Positions 5,971-7,171 of a DNA stretch of 7,171 bases are shown one piece after another (within the stretch, counting starts at the first letter, position 1; every line of letters begins with the position of its first letter). The notes below the pieces were generated by a model, which saw only the letters and a program-made list of their open reading frames with translations, was not told where the DNA came from and searched no databases. The stretch lies in assembly GCA_019894655.1 (NCBI GenBank), contig JAGXNZ010000306.1, positions 1 to 7,171 on the forward strand, in the 5' to 3' direction. The position numbers and the translations under genes are program-made. This DNA comes from Promethearchaeota archaeon (GTDB lineage Archaea; Asgardarchaeota; Lokiarchaeia; Sigynarchaeales; SOKP01).

Positions 5971-6939
5971 ATGAAAATCAATCTCAAAAAATCTGATATT
6001 TTTTATATTATCGGTTTAGTTGCAGCTACAATTTTCATGATTCTTGAATTCATTTTTGGATTTGTTGCGTTGAACATTACTTTCTTAATTTTCTTTTGGA
6101 CAATGAAGCTTCTTTCCGGTTTTGGTTTGATACTGACAGTATCAAATGTAATTTTGTGGATTCTAAATCGTTTTACAGAAAAATTTAGTAAAAAAGAAAT
6201 TCAGGCTCTTGTAATTTTACAAGTGATAGTCCCAGGGATCCTCATAGGTTACGCGATTTATAGTATAGTTTCCAGCTTACCTCCCGCCATGCCTCCAACA
6301 GGCACACAATACTGGATTGATCTTCTGATATTTCTTTACGGTGTTATTTCTTTGATGCTAACATTATATATAATTCCATTAATTAAGGAAGAATTTCAGG
6401 AAGCCGCAGACGAGGGAGTAGTCGATCGTGTAAAGAGAGAAGCAAAAGAAATAGGAAGAAAGATAAAAAAAGGATATTTTAGCTTGAGAAAAAAGTATGC
6501 GAAAGTTCAAATTCAAGATCAAATGACATTAGGAGATGTCCTGGATATCTGGAGAAATCGATTTGCGGTGTATTTACTCATCCCGATTGCAATAGGTTCC
6601 CTCATCTTTACACCTGTAGCGTTTGTTTGTATTATATTTTGGCTAAAATTATTTGTTTTTGATAAAGGAGAACCTAAGTTTTACGAAAGAATAGCTTTAC
6701 TTATTTCTATGATTTGGATCGCAACTATTACATGCATATCTTATGCTTTTAAACTCGTATTCTTTACATCCATAGAACCATTTTTCTGGACGATTCAAGT
6801 GTTTTACCTCGTTGGAATACTTATTTCCACCTGTATTTATCTTTATCGATTCATTAAACTTAAAGGAATAACGATAAAAAAAGTTAAGAAAGAGATACAT
6901 GAAAGAAGATCGGCTAAGGATAATAATAAAAAAGATTAG
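5971..6939 (+). CDS. Multi-pass membrane protein of unknown function
   Basis: I do not recognise the family. The 322-residue protein is very hydrophobic, with about seven likely membrane segments: roughly 10-32, 36-66 (long, possibly two), 77-102, 114-137, 198-228, 239-262 and 269-293. A hydrophilic stretch between residues 138 and 197 is rich in Lys, Arg and Glu and looks amphipathic (VVDRVKREAKEIGRKIKK, 150-167). The C-terminal tail after 294 is strongly basic, ending in SAKDNNKKD. By the positive-inside rule the loop and the tail would face the cytoplasm, which requires an even number of crossings between them. No cysteine pairs, catalytic motif or transporter signature is visible, and no cleavable signal peptide is obvious. 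It stands alone between a GltD-like gene and pyrF with gaps over 100 bases, so neighbours give no clue. Coding is supported by a clean long frame and membrane-type composition. Confidence 0.8.
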   Translation: MKINLKKSDIFYIIGLVAATIFMILEFIFGFVALNITFLIFFWTMKLLSGFGLILTVSNVILWILNRFTEKFSKKEIQALVILQVIVPGILIGYAIYSIVSSLPPAMPPTGTQYWIDLLIFLYGVISLMLTLYIIPLIKEEFQEAADEGVVDRVKREAKEIGRKIKKGYFSLRKKYAKVQIQDQMTLGDVLDIWRNRFAVYLLIPIAIGSLIFTPVAFVCIIFWLKLFVFDKGEPKFYERIALLISMIWIATITCISYAFKLVFFTSIEPFFWTIQVFYLVGILISTCIYLYRFIKLKGITIKKVKKEIHERRSAKDNNKKD

Positions 6940-6958
6940 TTGGAATAATAATTTTAAA

Positions 6959-6971
6959 TTTTTTTTTTTTT
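6959..6971 (+). terminator. Oligo-T13 terminator after the membrane-protein gene
   Basis: A run of 13 T starts 19 bases after the stop codon, the longest homopolymer in the window. There is no GC-rich stem, consistent with an archaeal U-tract terminator. It separates this gene from pyrF. Confidence 0.65.
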
Positions 6972-7013
6972 AAATCATAATATCATTAGAATAATAAAGA
7001 CAGTTTCCTATTA

Positions 7014-7025
7014 ATATTTAAAATA
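7014..7025 (+). promoter_or_regulatory. TATA-like box of pyrF
   Basis: ATATTTAAAATA is centred about 30 bases before the ATG at 7049. The predicted transcription start near 7045 gives a leader of only a few bases. Confidence 0.5.
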
Positions 7026-7048
7026 CACAATTCCTAAATACTATAATC

Positions 7049-7171
7049 ATGAATTTTATTGAAGATTTAATTCAATCTATTATTGATAAACGCAGCGTTG
7101 TGTGCATGGGATTAGATCCTCGAATGGATAAAGAAGGGGAAATTCCTCAATATTTGATTAAAGAATTAGAA
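7049..7171 (+). CDS. pyrF: Orotidine 5'-phosphate decarboxylase, N-terminal part (cut by window edge)
   Basis: The first 41 codons run from ATG at 7049 to the window end. The segment KRSVVCMGLDPRMDK (14-28) carries the GLDPR strand of orotidine 5'-phosphate decarboxylase, where the Asp lies in the nucleotide-binding site. The form with GLDPR close behind an N-terminal helix is typical of the longer, type 2 PyrF subfamily. The enzyme makes UMP from OMP in the last step of pyrimidine synthesis. The catalytic Lys/Asp cluster lies beyond the edge and cannot be checked. The start is supported by a TATA-like box with a predicted leader of about 4 bases and no ribosome binding site, so translation is probably near-leaderless. 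Confidence 0.8.
   Translation, partial: MNFIEDLIQSIIDKRSVVCMGLDPRMDKEGEIPQYLIKELE

Noticed and set aside
6697..6900. Minus-strand open frame of 67 codons
   Set aside because: It is antisense to the membrane-protein gene and looks like a chance frame in AT-rich DNA.
1..7171. CRISPR array, tRNA or rRNA gene, insertion sequence
   Set aside because: I saw no regularly spaced direct repeats, cloverleaf-like conserved blocks, terminal inverted repeats or transposase motifs on either strand; a tRNAscan or CRISPR search would be decisive.

Overview
The window looks archaeal. It is strongly AT-rich, it has TATA-like boxes at about the archaeal distance from several starts, and its terminators look like plain oligo-T runs. 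One strong GGAGGT-type ribosome binding site sits inside an operon, while other genes appear to have very short or no leaders. The gene content (two-subunit UxaA-type lyase, DUF362 iron-sulfur protein, a remnant of an aldehyde:ferredoxin oxidoreductase, and a histidyl-tRNA synthetase of the archaeal/plant-organelle type) suggests an anaerobic archaeon. An Asgard (Lokiarchaeia-like) lineage is my best guess, but this is inference only.

Left half, minus strand. Bases 1-786 hold a two-gene operon for a UxaA-family lyase: a small SAF-domain subunit, then a large subunit that runs off the left edge. The pair overlaps by 4 bases (ATGA). Bases 882-2082 hold a DUF362 protein with two [4Fe-4S] motifs. 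Its reading frame is broken twice by apparent single-base losses, yet it is otherwise intact. Bases 2420-2797 encode a complete RidA-family deaminase. The 337-base gap between DUF362 and ridA is not empty: it carries a plus-strand N-terminal scrap of an aldehyde:ferredoxin oxidoreductase.

Right half, plus strand. Four genes follow, each separated by 109-136 bases and apparently transcribed singly: hisS, a GltD/NfnB-like FAD/NAD(P)/Fe-S oxidoreductase, an unrecognised multi-pass membrane protein, and the first 41 codons of pyrF at the right edge. hisS diverges from ridA across a 149-base shared promoter region.

The genes do not form one obvious pathway. Translation, pyrimidine synthesis, imine detoxification and electron transfer are housekeeping; the UxaA pair is a sugar-acid or sulfolactate lyase. 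I did not find a convincing new defence or mobile system. The points most worth a second look are the hidden AOR remnant, the doubly frameshifted DUF362 gene, a shared palindromic motif just upstream of three starts, and an unusual motif 3 in HisRS.
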